From: Bacteroidota bacterium
GTDB taxonomy: Bacteria; Bacteroidota; Ignavibacteria; Kryptoniales; JAKASW01
Length of the DNA: 6,812 nt
Direction: 5' to 3'
Assembly (NCBI GenBank): GCA_021789755.1
Contig: JAJYJD010000191.1
Span: forward strand, 1-6,812
Shown: positions 6,307-6,812 of the stretch, piece by piece
How positions within the stretch are numbered: position 1 is the stretch's first letter
Layout of the letters: every line of letters starts with the position of its first letter
Made by a program: the position numbers and the translations under genes
The notes under the pieces: generated by a model
Told to the model about the DNA's origin: nothing
Seen by the model: the letters and a program-made list of their open reading frames with translations, nothing else
The model's database searches: none

Positions 6307-6413
6307 GAACGCGGTGGGGCATGGCGAAGCGGGATCGGAGCCTCATTCGCTCCGTAGGAGCGAAATGTTTTTAGAAAAGGAAATGCCGAAGGAAACAAGC
6401 TCCGTCAGGAGCG
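6307..6413 (+). repeat. 107-bp direct repeat, copy 1 (REP-like, two hairpins)
   Basis: Matches 6532-6638 at 105 of 107 positions (differences: T/G in the GTTTTTAG segment and C/T in the second hairpin loop). It contains the hairpin TTCGCTCC-GTA-GGAGCGAA at 6346-6364 and the hairpin GCTCC-GTCA-GGAGC at 6399-6412. An upstream CGGAGC (6335-6340) can pair instead with GCTCCG (6349-6354), giving a competing fold. No transposase ORF follows this copy. Confidence 0.88.
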
Positions 6414-6431
6414 GAACGAGAATGCCGGGAG

Positions 6432-6481
6432 AGAAACAAAACCGATGTGTCTACTGGATTCGGTGTTTCGCGTTTGTTTCT
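6432..6481. repeat. Stem-loop between the two direct repeats
   Basis: AGAAACAAA (6432-6440) pairs with TTTGTTTCT (6473-6481), and the adjoining ACCGA (6441-6445) pairs with TCGGT (6460-6464), with an 8-base bulge on the right arm. That gives 14 paired positions around a 14-base loop. It may be a transposon-end structure; no T tract follows, so a terminator is less likely. Confidence 0.5.
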
Positions 6482-6492
6482 ATACACATTTC

Positions 6493-6505
6493 GTCCCTAC
6501 GGGAC
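6493..6505. repeat. Short hairpin GTCCC-TAC-GGGAC
   Basis: A five-base-pair stem with a TAC loop, built on the same plan as the GCTCC-GTA-GGAGC hairpins of the direct repeats but with different bases. It lies 26 bases before repeat copy 2 and may be the other end of a short element starting at copy 1. Confidence 0.5.
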
Positions 6506-6531
6506 TGAACGCAGACACTGGTGGAAGAGGT

Positions 6532-6638
6532 GAACGCGGTGGGGCATGGCGAAGCGGGATCGGAGCCTCATTCGCTCCGTAGGAGCGAAATGTTTGTAGA
6601 AAAGGAAATGCCGAAGGAAACAAGCTCCGTTAGGAGCG
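6532..6638 (+). repeat. 107-bp direct repeat, copy 2, next to the transposase start
   Basis: Second copy, 225 bp downstream of copy 1, with hairpins at 6571-6589 and 6624-6637. It ends nine bases before the GTG start of the IS200-type transposase, which is where a subterminal left-end hairpin of such an element would be expected. Confidence 0.88.
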
Positions 6639-6647
6639 ACACAAGAA

Positions 6648-6812
6648 GTGGCAAATACGTTCACACAACTGCATGTGCATGTTGTTTTCTCCGTTCGAAG
6701 CCGGGCCTCGTTAATCAAGGATGAATGGCGGGAAAACCTCCATCGGTACATAACCGGAATTGTGCAAAACAAGGGACATAAGATTCTTGCCGTCAATTCA
6801 ATGCCCGATCAC
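6648..6812 (+). CDS. IS200/IS605-type Y1 transposase (5' part, runs off the window)
   Basis: Reading from GTG 6648 gives an open frame of 55 codons to the right edge: an N-terminus ANTFTQLHVHVVFSVRSR, then a helix KDEWRENLHRYITGIV, then KGHKILAVNSMPDH at the edge. This is the characteristic front of the single-strand HUH (Y1) transposases: the first strand, the Trp-containing helix, and the MPDH that opens the metal-binding HUH motif (the second His would be just outside). These enzymes nick hairpin-bearing ends with a tyrosine that is outside the window. GGAG at 6633-6636 lies 11 bases upstream and inside the repeat, so it may serve as the binding site. Whether this is an autonomous IS200-like element or a REP-associated (RAYT) transposase cannot be told from the visible part. 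Confidence 0.85.
   Translation, partial: MANTFTQLHVHVVFSVRSRASLIKDEWRENLHRYITGIVQNKGHKILAVNSMPDH

Noticed and set aside
6314..6508. 64-codon + strand ORF in repeat copy 1, and the 67-codon ORF at 6521-6724 in copy 2
   Set aside because: They translate the same repeat (MGHGEAGSEPHSLRRSE-type string), so the similarity comes from the DNA repeat and not from a protein family.
6307..6638. CRISPR-like array
   Set aside because: Only two 107-bp copies, far longer than CRISPR repeats, with hairpin ends next to a transposase.
6497..6796. 99-codon minus-strand ORF over the repeats and transposase start
   Set aside because: Antisense to a clearly recognisable Y1 transposase N-terminus and to the repeat copy.

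Overview
The window looks like part of a biosynthetic cluster for a ribosomally synthesised, post-translationally modified peptide (RiPP), followed by a repeat-rich stretch and the start of an IS200-type transposase. All recognisable genes lie on the + strand. Base composition is near 50% GC. An LpxL/HtrB-type acyltransferase, a signal-peptide TPR protein and frequent TTG/GTG starts fit a Gram-negative bacterium. My guess is the Bacteroidota/Ignavibacteria side of the tree, but nothing here proves the taxon.

Layout. Bases 1-40 are the 3' end of a small gene whose peptide ends in CEGYGNIGTPPG. A 74-codon ORF with a good ribosome binding site (95-319) comes next, then a 494-residue radical SAM/SPASM peptide maturase (327-1811). 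Thirty-nine bases later is a 53-residue gene (1851-2012) with an acidic leader-like front half and a Cys/Trp/Tyr-containing tail. Its tail (CGWYSTNQGPQPL) shares the pattern C-x-x-Y-(1-2)-N-x-G-(1-2)-P with the peptide cut off at the left edge, so these are probably two precursor peptides on either side of the maturase. Bases 2013-2481 hold no convincing gene; 2164-2386 is a MITE-like foldback element with near-perfect 19-bp terminal inverted repeats.

The second block (about 2482-6088) is tightly packed: an LpxL-like acyltransferase fused to a C-terminal PqqD-like domain, a secreted TPR protein, and a membrane M50 zinc metalloprotease with an N-terminal PqqD-like domain. PqqD-like domains are the usual RiPP recognition elements that bind leader peptides. 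The arrangement suggests a pathway in which the radical SAM enzyme modifies the core, the acyltransferase may add a fatty acyl group, and the M50 protease may remove the leader in the membrane. An LpxL-type acyltransferase carrying its own peptide-recognition domain is the most novel element; one caveat is that its expected HxxxxD/E motif reads HFGNYY, so the usual catalytic acid is missing.

Bases 6089-6647 contain no convincing gene. They carry two 107-bp direct repeats (105/107 identical, 225 bp apart), each with short GCTCC/GGAGC hairpins, plus two further hairpins. The second repeat ends 9 bases before the start of an IS200/IS605-type Y1 transposase that runs off the right edge (6648-6812), so the repeats are probably transposon-end or REP-like sequences acted on by that enzyme.
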